A DNA stretch of 64,000 nucleotides from Clostridium neonatale (GTDB lineage Bacteria > Bacillota > Clostridia > Clostridiales > Clostridiaceae): contig NZ_LN890328.1 in NCBI RefSeq assembly GCF_001458595.1, positions 1,798,726 to 1,862,725 of the forward strand. The letters are read 5' to 3'. Shown here piece by piece: positions 54,080 to 63,786 of this stretch; the stretch's first letter is position 1; each line of letters starts with the position of its first letter. The translations under genes were made by a program, and so were the position numbers. The notes beneath the pieces are model-generated. The model had not been told where the DNA came from. It was given only the letters and a program-made list of their open reading frames with translations, and did not search any database.

Positions 54080-55876
54080 ATGAAGATCAAAAGAGAGATT
54101 ATTAAGGTTTATGACATGACATGTACTTCATGTGAAGGCAAAGTGGAGAGTGCATTAAAGAAAGTTAATGGAGTTGTAAATGTAATTGCTAGCTACAGTG
54201 CTCAGCAAGTAACTGTTGAATATGATAGTGTGATTTGCAATACTGAACAATTAAAGGAAGCTATTAAGAAAGCTGGTTATAGTACAAAAAATTCAAATAA
54301 TATTAAATTCGCAGGCTTTTTTGTTGTGGTTGCTGCTATTTTACTAATTGGTAATTCTACTGCGGGATTTGATATGAGCTCTGCTCTAAATAATGCATCT
54401 TATATGGTATTATTTATTGTTGGTATGCTTATATCAATTCATTGTGTTGGTATGTGTGGCGGTATAATGCTTACACAAAGTATTTTAAAAGAAGAAAAAA
54501 GTAAGTTTCAGACTTTAATGCCTGCAATTTTATATAATGCAGGAAGAGTAACTTCTTATACAATTATTGGTGCTATTGTAGGTGCTTTAGGTTCTGTCCT
54601 ATCATTATCACTTAATGTGAAAGCAGGGCTTCAAATATTTGCAGGAGTATTTATGGTTATAATGGGATTAAACATGGCAGGATTCTCTATTTTTAGAAAG
54701 CTTAATATTAAGTTACCCTGGTCTTCATGTTCTATAAAAAAGAAACCTAAAACTCCTTTCTTAGTTGGAATGTTAAATGGATTAATGCCTTGTGGCCCTT
54801 TGCAAACAATGCAGCTTTATGCATTAGGTACTGGTAGTGCAATGAATGGAGCATTATCAATGTTTGTATTTTCTTTAGGAACAGTTCCTTTAATGTTAGG
54901 CTTTGGGGCTATATCTGGATTTTTAAGCAAAGGCTATACAAAACAATTATTAAAGTTTAGTGGATTTTTAGTAATAATACTTGGATTAATAATGGGAAAT
55001 AGAGGCCTTGCACTTGCAGGTTTTGGCCTTCCTAATATAAGAACATTAGCACAAGGTACTTCAGCAAATGCATCTCAAACTAATATAGCTAAACCAACTA
55101 TTGAAAATGGAGTTCAAATAATAAATATGACAGCAGATAATAATGGGTATACACCTAATGTATTTTATGTACAAAAAGGAATGCCTGTTAAGTGGATAAT
55201 AACAGGAAGTAAGTTAAATTCCTGTAATAATGCTGTGGTAATACCATCTTTAAATATACAGAAAACTCTAAATTCTGGTGAAAACATAATTGAATTTACT
55301 CCAGAAGATAAAGATATAAATTTCAGTTGTTGGATGGGAATGATAAGAGGAGTTATTAAGGTTACTGATAATCTTGATTCTGTGGATACATCTAAGGCAG
55401 ATCCATCATTGCCACAACCAAGTAGTGGAATGAGTTGCTGCACAGGTAATACAGTAACTGATGCTGAGCAAACTCCAAGTATATATGGTGATGATTTAAG
55501 TAAGGTTTCAACTGATAGATTGATTAAAAAGGCTAATATTTCTGGAGATACACAGAGTTTAAATATTAAGGGAACCGGTTATGAATTTGAACCACTTGTA
55601 GTAGTATTAGAAAAAGGCATAAAAACAAACCTTTCATTAGATCTTGATTCATATGATAATCCAGATAGCACTTTCACCTTATATGATGGAGAAACTGGTG
55701 ATGTTGTAACTACATTTACAGGTAAGAAAGGTATTATAGACGTAGATTTTAATATAGATAAAAGTGGATCATATGTAGTAGTCAATAACAATATAGCTGC
55801 AATTGGAATCGAAGTAACAGATTCTTTGGAAAATGTAAATTTAGAAGATGTTCGTAAAAATTTTTTAGATAATTAA
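54080..55876 (+). CDS. HMA-SafE-cupredoxin fusion protein
   Basis: A 598-residue membrane protein probably handling copper or similar metal. The N-terminal HMA domain (about residues 5-70) has the metal-binding TCTSCEG (Cys15, Cys18). A TauE/SafE-like membrane unit (about 80-320) has the DsbD-like motifs IHCVGMCGG and GLMPCGPLQTMQL. An extracytoplasmic cupredoxin-like domain (about 345-440) includes SCNNAVV and SCWMGMIRG. Another beta-sandwich lies at the C-terminus. A cysteine pair (MSCCTG, about 459-464) bridges them. The start is the ATG at 54080 with GGAGG 5 bases upstream. The frame begins at a TTG 15 bases earlier, which is unlikely. Confidence 0.88.
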   Translation: MKIKREIIKVYDMTCTSCEGKVESALKKVNGVVNVIASYSAQQVTVEYDSVICNTEQLKEAIKKAGYSTKNSNNIKFAGFFVVVAAILLIGNSTAGFDMSSALNNASYMVLFIVGMLISIHCVGMCGGIMLTQSILKEEKSKFQTLMPAILYNAGRVTSYTIIGAIVGALGSVLSLSLNVKAGLQIFAGVFMVIMGLNMAGFSIFRKLNIKLPWSSCSIKKKPKTPFLVGMLNGLMPCGPLQTMQLYALGTGSAMNGALSMFVFSLGTVPLMLGFGAISGFLSKGYTKQLLKFSGFLVIILGLIMGNRGLALAGFGLPNIRTLAQGTSANASQTNIAKPTIENGVQIINMTADNNGYTPNVFYVQKGMPVKWIITGSKLNSCNNAVVIPSLNIQKTLNSGENIIEFTPEDKDINFSCWMGMIRGVIKVTDNLDSVDTSKADPSLPQPSSGMSCCTGNTVTDAEQTPSIYGDDLSKVSTDRLIKKANISGDTQSLNIKGTGYEFEPLVVVLEKGIKTNLSLDLDSYDNPDSTFTLYDGETGDVVTTFTGKKGIIDVDFNIDKSGSYVVVNNNIAAIGIEVTDSLENVNLEDVRKNFLDN

Positions 55877-55943
55877 ATTCATTAATTTTTACTGGTATAT
55901 TCGTATATTCTATATTAACATATTATTCCAGTTGAAATTTAAT

Positions 55944-56006
55944 AAAAAAATTGCCAAGGCGACTATGATATAATCACCTATAAAACATAAATCCAATAGA
56001 ATAAAA
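55944..56006 (+). repeat. Dispersed repeat, head fragment (copy C)
   Basis: Contains TTGCCAAGGCGACTATGATA, then ATCCAATAGAATA. It lacks the core and tail of the long copies and ends where the permease terminator begins. Confidence 0.65.
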
Positions 56007-56011
56007 AAAGG

Positions 56012-56058
56012 CTCTAGCATTTTTACCATATTAATATTAGATGATAAAAATGCTAGAG
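56012..56058 (-). terminator. Terminator of the amino acid permease gene
   Basis: CTCTAGCATTTTTA pairs with TAAAAATGCTAGAG, followed on the minus strand by CCTTTTTTTATTC. A strong hairpin with a long T-run. Confidence 0.8.
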
Positions 56059-56140
56059 TTCACTAATGAATTTAAAAATAATTTATTAAATTTTCCGGAT
56101 TTCCTAAGTACGCTAAAGTAATATATCTATAATTTGAATT

Positions 56141-57523
56141 CTATACTAAATCTCCTTTGACAGCTTCCTCATTTTTCGTCTTTAATTTAAGTATATTATA
56201 AATCACCCCAAGCATTATAAACCATACTGGTGTTACAAATAAAGCCACACGAGTTTCTTTATTAAGTGCTAATATACCTATAACAAAAATTAAAAATGCT
56301 AAAATTATATAATTAGCAATTGGGTACAGTGGCATTTTGAATTTGCTCCTAGATGCAAGTTCAGGATTAGTTTTGCGATATCTTAAATGACAAATAACTA
56401 TAATTGCCCAAATAAAGATAAAGCAGAATGTTGATATGCTTGTAATTAGCACAAATACCCCTTCTGGCATAATATAATTCAGAATAACTGAAATAAAAAT
56501 CACAGCTGCAGAGAATATTATAGCATTAGAAGGTACTTGATTAGGTGTTAATTTTTTCATTGACTCAGGTGCATTATTTTCTTTAGCAAGAGAATAAACC
56601 ATACGGCTTGTACTGAAAATACCACTATTACAAGCAGATGCAGCTGATGTTAGTACAACGAAATTTACAATACTTGCTGCTGCTGTAATTCCTACTGCGC
56701 TAAATACCTGTACAAATGGACTTTTATCTGGATTAATTGAATTCCATGGGTATATACTCATAATAACAATAAGCGCCCCAATATAGAAAATAATAATTCT
56801 AATTGGAATATTATTAATGGCTTTTGGAATAACATGTTCTGGATTTTCAGTTTCACCAGCTGTTAATCCAACTAATTCAATTCCAGTAAAAGCAAATACA
56901 ACCATTTGAAATGAAAGTACAAAACCTTTTATTCCATTTGGGAGCCAACCACCATTATTCCAAAGGTTTGTAAAGCTAGATGTACCAGCATCTGTAGAGA
57001 ATCCTTTTATTATCATAAATGTACCAATTATAATTAATGCTAAAATTGCAACAATTTTAATTAATGCAAACCAGAATTCCATTTCTCCAAACAACTTCAC
57101 TGTTGTAAGATTCATAATTAGTAAAACTATAAGAACTATAAGGCTTGGAACCCACTGAGCTATATTGGGAAACCAGTATTGTATATAAAGTCCAGCAGCA
57201 GTTAAGTCAGCCATGGCAAGTGAAATCCAGCAGAACCAATATGTCCATCCAGTAATAAATGCTGATCCGTTTCCTAAATAATCATGTACAAAATCTACAA
57301 ATGAATGATAGTTTAAGTTAGAAAGTAATAGTTCTCCAAGGGCGCGCATAATAAAAAAACAAACTGTTCCTGTTATGGCATACGCAAATAAAATAGATGG
57401 GCCAGCCAAGCTAATAGACCTGCCTGATCCAAGGAATAAGCCTGTACCAATTGCACCTCCAATTGCAAGTAATTGAACATGACGATTTTTAAGGCCTCTA
57501 GACAAGTTTTCATTTTCTGACAT
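56141..57523 (-). CDS. Glycine/D-alanine/D-serine-type amino acid permease (AAT family)
   Basis: APC-superfamily proton symporter. The 460-residue product has about twelve membrane helices. The family start SRGLKNRHVQLLAIGGAIGT (about residues 8-27) has the RGL-RH-L-IGGAIGTGLF pattern of CycA/ProY-type transporters. VGLTAGETENPEHVIPKA is the amino-acid-permease signature loop (about 236-253). A tandem glycine riboswitch upstream points to glycine or a structurally similar amino acid as substrate or signal. GGCGGAG precedes the ATG. Confidence 0.93.
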   Translation of the reverse strand: MSENENLSRGLKNRHVQLLAIGGAIGTGLFLGSGRSISLAGPSILFAYAITGTVCFFIMRALGELLLSNLNYHSFVDFVHDYLGNGSAFITGWTYWFCWISLAMADLTAAGLYIQYWFPNIAQWVPSLIVLIVLLIMNLTTVKLFGEMEFWFALIKIVAILALIIIGTFMIIKGFSTDAGTSSFTNLWNNGGWLPNGIKGFVLSFQMVVFAFTGIELVGLTAGETENPEHVIPKAINNIPIRIIIFYIGALIVIMSIYPWNSINPDKSPFVQVFSAVGITAAASIVNFVVLTSAASACNSGIFSTSRMVYSLAKENNAPESMKKLTPNQVPSNAIIFSAAVIFISVILNYIMPEGVFVLITSISTFCFIFIWAIIVICHLRYRKTNPELASRSKFKMPLYPIANYIILAFLIFVIGILALNKETRVALFVTPVWFIMLGVIYNILKLKTKNEEAVKGDLV

Positions 57524-57635
57524 ATTATTCTCCGCCTTTCAAAATTATGAATATTTATTAGTTGGAGATACAAATTATGAATAGATAAGGTCTAAATAAA
57601 GTAATTAAATATAAATTACTTTTTAAGATATGTTA

Positions 57636-57815
57636 ACTACCCTGTCCTTTTACCTGAGAGTTTCGCTATACAGCTTTCTCCTTCGGTGCTCATTATAAAG
57701 AGTCTCTCCAAGGATTCATCCAATAGCGGTCATCTCTAATATGTTATTAGGTACCTGAAAGATTTACTTCTTCGGTGTATAGCCATAGCCATAACTCTCC
57801 CGCTATCTTCATCTG
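57636..57815 (-). promoter_or_regulatory. Tandem glycine riboswitch
   Basis: Two aptamers in series on the minus strand. The first has GCGGGAGAGTT, CACCGAAGAAG, CTTTCAGGTACC and GACCGCT. The second has CTTGGAGAGACTCTT, GCACCGAAGGAG, AACTCTCAGG and GGACAGGG. Both show the characteristic GGAGAG/CACCGAAG/CAGG elements. It precedes the permease by about 115 bases. This architecture is known as gcvT-type. Here it most plausibly regulates uptake or efflux in response to glycine. Confidence 0.95.
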
Positions 57816-57958
57816 AATTATTAAATTTCTTATTATATACTAATACTTTTTTGTAAAATTTACAAGTTTTTTATTTTAATTTAGAAAAACATTTTTCATA
57901 AAAATAGCAGACTATATTTCAAGTCTGCTTAAATAATATTCTTTTTAAATCAATAATT

Positions 57959-59071
57959 TTATTTCCATACCTCTTTTGCAACTTCCTGAACCAGTTTCAA
58001 TTTTGCCCATTGTTCTTCTTCTGTAAGTTTATTACCTTCTTCCGTAGATGCAAATCCACACTGAGGACTTAAACATAAGCGTTCCAATGGAATGTATTTT
58101 GAAGCTTCTTTGATACGTTTAATTATATCATCTTTATTCTCAAGTACAGGAGATTTTGTTGTAATGAGTCCTAATACAACTTTCTTATCTTTACCTACAT
58201 ATTTAAGTGATTCAAAATCACCAGAACGTTCATCATCAAATTCCAAATAAAAGGCCTGTACATTTTCTTTTGCAAAGAGATCTTTTGCTACACTGTCATA
58301 ACCTCCCTGGCACGCCCATGTAGAATGAAAATTTCCTCTACATATATGAGTGTTAATTACAAGGTCTTCTGGCTTACCTTCAATAGCAAGATTATTGATT
58401 CTTATTAATTTTTCAATATTATCTTGAAGGCCATCTTCATCAGTCCCCAAAATTAAGCAAGCATTAGGATCAACACACACTCCCCATGTACAATCATCAA
58501 ACTGGATGTTCCTGCATCCAGCTGCATATAAGTCTCTAATAACTTTTTTGTATCCATCTGCAATATCTAAAATCAACTCTTCTTCGTTTGGATAAATGGC
58601 TTTTGTTTTTCCCAAATTCCCAGGGATAATCATCTGGAATAGAAACTGTGCCGGTGCAGGAATTGTCTGTCTAGCAACAGTATTATCATCTTCAAATTGT
58701 TTTACAAATTTAAAATGTTCCACAAAAGGATGATTGTGAGCAGATACTTTTCCAATAAGGAATGTGTCATCAATTAATGCTGCCTCTCCATCAAATGGAA
58801 TTCCACATTTTGTTTTCTCATGTCCAACACCATTAAATGCCCACATAAAATCAAGATGCCATGAACTCCTTCTAAACTCTCCATCTGTTATAACACTTAG
58901 TCCAGCTGCTTTCTGTTTTGTAATTAAATCTGTAATCGCCGCATTTTCAACTTTTTTTAGCTCTTCTGCTGTAATTTTTCCATTTACATATTCACTTCTT
59001 GCCTTCTTTAAATAATCAGGTCTTAAAAAACTCCCTACAATATCATATTTAAAAGGTGCATTGTTATTCAT
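57959..59071 (-). CDS. Cobalamin-independent methionine synthase-like protein (MetE C-terminal family)
   Basis: Single-domain member of the MetE/UROD-like methyltransferase family (YxjG/YxjH kind). The 370-residue product lacks the N-terminal half of true MetE. It has the barrel start FKYDIVGSFLRPDYLKKAR, AGCRNIQFDDCTWG, and zinc ligands in INTHICRGNFHSTW and CLSPQCGFAST. The methyl donor may be a cobalamin or folate derivative and is unproven. The start is the ATG at 59071, preceded by GGAGGAATAATT. An in-frame extension to 59149 has no site. The LysR gene upstream on the same strand may control it. Confidence 0.88.
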   Translation of the reverse strand: MNNNAPFKYDIVGSFLRPDYLKKARSEYVNGKITAEELKKVENAAITDLITKQKAAGLSVITDGEFRRSSWHLDFMWAFNGVGHEKTKCGIPFDGEAALIDDTFLIGKVSAHNHPFVEHFKFVKQFEDDNTVARQTIPAPAQFLFQMIIPGNLGKTKAIYPNEEELILDIADGYKKVIRDLYAAGCRNIQFDDCTWGVCVDPNACLILGTDEDGLQDNIEKLIRINNLAIEGKPEDLVINTHICRGNFHSTWACQGGYDSVAKDLFAKENVQAFYLEFDDERSGDFESLKYVGKDKKVVLGLITTKSPVLENKDDIIKRIKEASKYIPLERLCLSPQCGFASTEEGNKLTEEEQWAKLKLVQEVAKEVWK

Positions 59072-59258
59072 AATTATTCCTCCTATAAAAGTTGTTAATC
59101 TAAATTTAAAAAACAATCTTTTATCAAAAATTTTTATTGAAGTAATCATATCACATAAATTTAATTATAGTGTAACTCCAAAAAACTATTACTTGTTATA
59201 GTTTTATACTATAGCTGAAATATGTAAATCTTGTTTTTAAAAGCACTAGAAATAAATC

Positions 59259-60167
59259 TTATATAAATTCTGAAATAATTTCATTTAATGCATCAATGTA
59301 AATATTCGCAAGTTTGCTAAGCCTAATACTTTTATGTGAAATCCAACCAACTATTATTTCTTCATTGACATCTAGAGGTACAGCAATAATATCATTTCCA
59401 TTTAAATCAGAACTTAGAACTCCCGTTGATATAGTGTACCCATTTAATCCAATTAATAGATTAAAAAGAGTTGCTCTATCACTAACTTTTATGTTTTTTT
59501 TATGAGAAAGAGTACTTAGTATTTCTTCAGAAAAATGAAATGAATTATATTCTCCCTGCTCAAAACATAAATATGGATAATCCCTCAAATCTTCAATAGT
59601 TACTACTTTTTGCTTTGAAAGAGGATTATTTATACTAATAAATACATGTGGTTTTGCCACAAATAACTTTGTAAACTTTAAATTGTTTTCCTTAAAGAGT
59701 TTATTAAGAATTTTTGAATTAAACTCATTTAAGTATAAAACTCCTATTTCACTTCTAAGATTTTTTACATCGTCAATAATTTCATAGGTTTTCGTTTCTC
59801 TTAGACTAAATTCATATTCGTTATTTCCATATTCTTTTATTAAGTTAACGAAAGCATTGACAGAAAAGGCATAATGCTGAGTTGATACAGAAAAATGTTG
59901 TGCTGAAGGCTTTGTATTAAAATATCGTTTTTCTAACAGTTCTGTTTGCTCAACTACTTGTCGTGCATAACCTAAAAATTCTGCTCCATCAACTGAAACA
60001 CTAATTCCTCTGTTTGTACGCTGAAAAATACTTATATTTAGTTCAGTTTCAAGTTCTCTAATTGCATTAGAAAGACTTGGCTGAGTAATAAAAAGCTTTC
60101 TAGCAGCAATATTAATTGATCCACATTTTGCAATTTCAATTGCATATTTTAATTGCTGTAATGTCAT
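59259..60167 (-). CDS. LysR-family transcriptional regulator
   Basis: A 302-residue regulator. The winged HTH covers about residues 1-60 with TLQQLKYAIEIAKCGSINIA and the recognition region FITQPSLSNAIRELETEL. An effector-binding periplasmic-protein-like domain follows. The effector is unknown. AGGTGGTGATAAA precedes the ATG. Its neighbour on the same strand is the MetE-like methyltransferase, a plausible target. CysR/MetR-like roles fit but cannot be proven. Confidence 0.9.
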   Translation of the reverse strand: MTLQQLKYAIEIAKCGSINIAARKLFITQPSLSNAIRELETELNISIFQRTNRGISVSVDGAEFLGYARQVVEQTELLEKRYFNTKPSAQHFSVSTQHYAFSVNAFVNLIKEYGNNEYEFSLRETKTYEIIDDVKNLRSEIGVLYLNEFNSKILNKLFKENNLKFTKLFVAKPHVFISINNPLSKQKVVTIEDLRDYPYLCFEQGEYNSFHFSEEILSTLSHKKNIKVSDRATLFNLLIGLNGYTISTGVLSSDLNGNDIIAVPLDVNEEIIVGWISHKSIRLSKLANIYIDALNEIISEFI

Positions 60168-60187
60168 TTTATCACCACCTTAAAAAT

Positions 60188-60446
60188 AAAAAAATCGCCA
60201 AGGCGACTATGATATAGTCTTCTATAAAAATACAAATCCAATAGAATACAATAGCTTTTATAAAACGTAATCCTTTAAGCCGTCGATTTTTTTCAGCGCA
60301 CTCTGGATTTTCTGAGCTTGCCGAAGAAAAGACCAGGCGCATATAATTTATTTTTTATTCTTTAGGAACTATGCATTTAGTTTATTGCAATATTTTTAAA
60401 AATGAATTATCCACAGATTATCCATGAATATAATTTCCTAAAGAAT
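60188..60446 (+). repeat. Dispersed structured repeat, long copy D
   Basis: Head ATCGCCAAGGCGACTATG. The core 60277-60347 is nearly identical to copy B. The tail is enclosed by ATTCTTTAGGAA (60357-60368) and its exact complement TTCCTAAAGAAT (60435-60446). A consensus DnaA box TTATCCACA lies at 60407-60415. No open frame. Confidence 0.78.
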
Positions 60447-60493
60447 AAAAAAGTCCTTCTAACTGATATGCTAGAAGGTATCAATTTTACAAG

Positions 60494-61903
60494 TTATATT
60501 TCTATATTCTCTTTTACAACCTCTCCTTCTAACATTTGTTCTTCATGTATTGTTATATCAATCTCTTTCTTTAAATCCTTTAATACAGCACCATATGCTG
60601 GTATCAAAAATGCATCTGCACATATCCATGCAACTGGACTAGCAAAACATACTGCTATATATCCAAATATAGGAACTAAAACAAATCCACACACTGTTCT
60701 TGCTATCATCTCACATACTCCAGCAAGTATTGCAAACATTGAATATCCCATTCCCTGAATAGTAAAACGTACTACATTTACAAAACATAATGGAATATAA
60801 AAAGTTGCTGTCATTATTAAATATTTAATTACTTGTGAAAGTATTTGTGCTTCACTACTATCTATAAATATTAATGCTATGCTCTTTCCAAAGAAAATTG
60901 ATACAATAAGAGCTATTATTGAATATGCTGATCCTATAATTATACTGCTCTTTATTCCTTGACTTATACGCTCTAGCTTTCTAGCCCCAACATTTTGTCC
61001 AGCATATACAGCCATTGTTGAACCAAGTGCATCAAATGGACAGCATAAAAACGCAGATATCTTAGACCCAGCAGCAACTGAAGCTACCACATCTGAACCA
61101 AGATTGTTTACTGATGTCTGTAGTATTACACTACCTATAGCGGTAATAGAATATTGTAATCCCATTGGTATTCCCATATAACATAACTTTTTAATACATC
61201 TTACATCAATTTTTAATTCATCTTTTTCAAATTTAAGAATTTCATATTTTTTTCTCATAAATATTAAGCAACATACTCCTGATATTCCCTGTGATATAAC
61301 CGTAGCCAAAGCTGATCCTTCTACTCCCATATGCACAAATATTATTAAATATAAGCCCAAAATAACATTAATCACTGAAGATATAATTAAAAAAATAAGT
61401 GGTGTCTTACTATCTCCAAGTGAACGAATAATACCTGCTAACAAATTATAAAGAAATGTTACTGGTATTCCTAAAAATATTACAAATATATAATCATATG
61501 CACCATCAATAATATTTTCTGGTGTCCTCATCAAAACTAAAATATCTCTGCAAAATACACATACTATAACTGTCATTATAGCTGAAATTATAATTGATAA
61601 CCATGCACTATTAGCTACATATTTACGTAAAAGTTTATAATCAGATGCTCCAAATTTTTGTGCTACTGGTATTGCAAATCCATTACAAATCCCCATGCAA
61701 AATCCAATTATCATAAAATTTATTGAACTTGTTGACCCTACTGCCGCTAAAGAATCAACGCCCAAATATTTCCCTACTATAATTGTATCTGCCATACTAT
61801 AAAACTGTTGAAATAGCATTCCAAACAATAATGGAATTGAAAATCCCAAAATAATTTTAAATGGATTACCTGTAGTCATATCTTTTGTTTCATTCTTTGC
61901 CAT
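60494..61903 (-). CDS. MATE-family multidrug efflux transporter (second copy)
   Basis: A 469-residue integral membrane exporter with about twelve hydrophobic segments. The start TTGNPFKIILGFSIPLLFGM (about residues 10-29) and SMADTIIVGKYLG are characteristic. It is related to, but clearly different from, the gene at 7630-8976. The C-terminal polar tail (EIDITIHEEQMLEGEVVKEN) is cytoplasmic. AGAGGATAAA precedes the ATG. Downstream is repeat copy D. Substrate unknown. Confidence 0.91.
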   Translation of the reverse strand: MAKNETKDMTTGNPFKIILGFSIPLLFGMLFQQFYSMADTIIVGKYLGVDSLAAVGSTSSINFMIIGFCMGICNGFAIPVAQKFGASDYKLLRKYVANSAWLSIIISAIMTVIVCVFCRDILVLMRTPENIIDGAYDYIFVIFLGIPVTFLYNLLAGIIRSLGDSKTPLIFLIISSVINVILGLYLIIFVHMGVEGSALATVISQGISGVCCLIFMRKKYEILKFEKDELKIDVRCIKKLCYMGIPMGLQYSITAIGSVILQTSVNNLGSDVVASVAAGSKISAFLCCPFDALGSTMAVYAGQNVGARKLERISQGIKSSIIIGSAYSIIALIVSIFFGKSIALIFIDSSEAQILSQVIKYLIMTATFYIPLCFVNVVRFTIQGMGYSMFAILAGVCEMIARTVCGFVLVPIFGYIAVCFASPVAWICADAFLIPAYGAVLKDLKKEIDITIHEEQMLEGEVVKENIEI

Positions 61904-62525
61904 AGCCTTTATCCTCTTTCTAAAGCTAATATATTTAAAATATTATATTGCTCTTTTATACTCGTAAAATTTCTTCCTTATTATAGCTTAAGATCTATTG
62001 TTCTTTCAATGATTTATAAGAAAATCATTTCATTTTAATTTATTTTTGTAATTTTTCATAAATAATGTTTAATAACTCTAAAATTAACAATCCCAAAGCT
62101 AAAAATTCATTAAAATTAGTCTTGAACTTTTGTGATTTATTAAGTGAATATAATACCATTTAAGAACTTAATAATGTTACTTACTAATTTTCAATAAAAC
62201 AGTAAGTTAATTCTTATATATTGTGTTGGTTTTATTTCTTGAAAATATTTTAATTATTGTTATATAATACCTAAATTCGGAGTAAAAGTTTATTATTGTA
62301 ATTAAGAAACATGGGTAACTGTTGCTTATAATTCATTTTAACCATTGTAATCATAGCTTTAATAATAGTTATAATTGTTTTTTCCTATCTAAAAAGGAGA
62401 TCCTACCAAAATGGTAAGATCTCTTTTACTTTGATTTTAGAATACTCCTGCTAATAGATCTAATAAAATCTGATTTAAATTTTCTTCTTGATACAGATTA
62501 TTAAACTTTGTATACATTAATACCT
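61904..62525. other. Gene-free spacer with a terminator-like hairpin
   Basis: About 620 bp between the MATE gene's start and the insertion sequence. At 62397-62423 GAGATC-TACC and complement form a hairpin with a T-rich tail (TCTTTTACTTTG). A plus-strand stretch near 62334-62455 gives a hydrophobic peptide but has no start codon. No gene supported. Confidence 0.4.
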
Positions 62526-63569
62526 ATATGCGAATCAATATTTAAGTAGTTAAAAAATTCTGAAAATACTTTGTGTTTTCAATAAATTAGTTAATATATC
62601 TACATTACAAAAGTATTACTGAATACCAGCATAAATGCCGTTATTTTACCCCAAACATGAGTAAGTATACCTTTCAAAGATCTTACTTTTGAAGCATTTT
62701 GTAATTTTACTTTTTCATCAATTTGATTGATAAGGATTCAATAGGCTGCCTTATTTTACTTATAGCCGTGGAAGTTAGTGATTGAGCTGAATCCATTATT
62801 TTTTCTCCACGCTTTCTCTTATACGGAGTTAAAATAACCGTTCCATTAGCATTTGCTAATGTTTGAAGATCAGAATCTGCATAAGCTCTATCGGCATATA
62901 TTTTACGATTTTCAAAGTTAAGTAAAAGTTCCCTTACAGCTTCTAAATCATGAACTGATGCTTGTGTTAATAAAGCATATTCTGGATACGGAGTAGTCTT
63001 GGGTCTTACATTTGCAATTACATGAAGTTTGCAACCATAATAATGAAAATCTTTGGTTGCACAATAGCCTTTATTACAAATTTCACTAGCAACTTTTCCT
63101 TTGTAGCCTCTTTTATCTTTAGCTAACGCTATCGGAAAAGAATCTACTATATTCTCAGTATAGATGAAAATTTATTAGTAAAAATTGATGCTAAAATACA
63201 TGTTAGTTCTCGAAATGCTTCATGCAAGTTATTAAGTCTGTTATTAAATGCCTGATAACTTGGTATGTTTAGAAAGTATTCAATTAAGTGATTTACAGCA
63301 TATTTGTACACATCTTTTTTAGTATATTGTTTTTGTAATGTTGCCCATAAATAAATTGTCATTATCTCCTGATCAGTGAATTTAGGCAAACAATTATTAC
63401 TAAAACGTTGCACAGAATATGCTAATCTGCTATCATAAATAGCAGAAACATAACAATATAATTCAATTAGTTTAATAATAGTTTTCTGATTCATAACTTT
63501 TATTTTAAACTAAATTTGAATTTTGTTATGTTTCTTTTTTATTTCGATTTTAACTCTTGATTCGCATAT
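62526..63569 (-). mobile_element. Insertion sequence with intact 13-bp ends and frameshifted transposase
   Basis: ATATGCGAATCAA (62526-62538) and its exact complement TTGATTCGCATAT (63557-63569) bound about 1.04 kb. The transposase reading frame is broken once. Size and organisation resemble IS982- or IS5-like elements, but the family is uncertain. The flanks show no clear target duplication. Confidence 0.75.
62707..63494 (-). pseudogene. Frameshifted DDE transposase
   Basis: The N-terminal part (63494 down to about 63170) begins MNQKTIIKLIELYCYVSAIY and includes LPKFTDQEIMTIYLWATLQK. The C-terminal part, in another frame, reads ENIVDSFPIALAKDKRGYKG, ADRAYADSDLQTLANANGTV and ILTPYKRKRGEKIMDSAQS, ending at 62707. 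Catalytic aspartates are recognisable in VDSFPIALA and YADRAYAD. The break is near 63165-63175 (around AATTTTCATCT) and removes activity unless ribosomal frameshifting rescues it. A single-base indel is the simplest cause. Confidence 0.78.
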
Positions 63570-63627
63570 TATTATATAAAATTTTAAGAATTGCTTCTGT
63601 TGCCCATCACATCATTATCAAGAGTTT

Positions 63628-63688
63628 ATATGCTCAATTTGTAGAAACAATTTTATTATTTTAACTGTCTGCTATAAATTGAGCATAT
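63628..63688 (-). terminator. Hairpin downstream of the partial gene
   Basis: ATATGCTCAATTT pairs with AAATTGAGCATAT across a 35-base loop. It is about 100 bp after the stop of the last gene and may be its terminator. The arms also contain ATATGC, resembling the IS ends. Confidence 0.4.
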
Positions 63689-63786
63689 TATTTCATAATT
63701 AAATCCTTATAATACTTCCACCACAAACTTGGATGACCTAATCAATATCCAATATCATTTTCTGAATTTAATACATGTAGCTGGTT

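Noticed and set aside
60407..60415. Consensus DnaA box TTATCCACA as a replication origin signal
   Set aside because: Single box inside a dispersed repeat, without a cluster, AT-rich unwinding element or dnaA/dnaN nearby.
62334..62455. Hydrophobic plus-strand peptide (ILTIVIIALIIVIIVFSYLK)
   Set aside because: The frame has no start codon after the preceding stop and runs through a terminator hairpin.
63147..63180. Programmed ribosomal frameshift in the IS transposase
   Set aside because: No clear slippery heptamer with downstream structure could be identified, so a simple indel is more likely.
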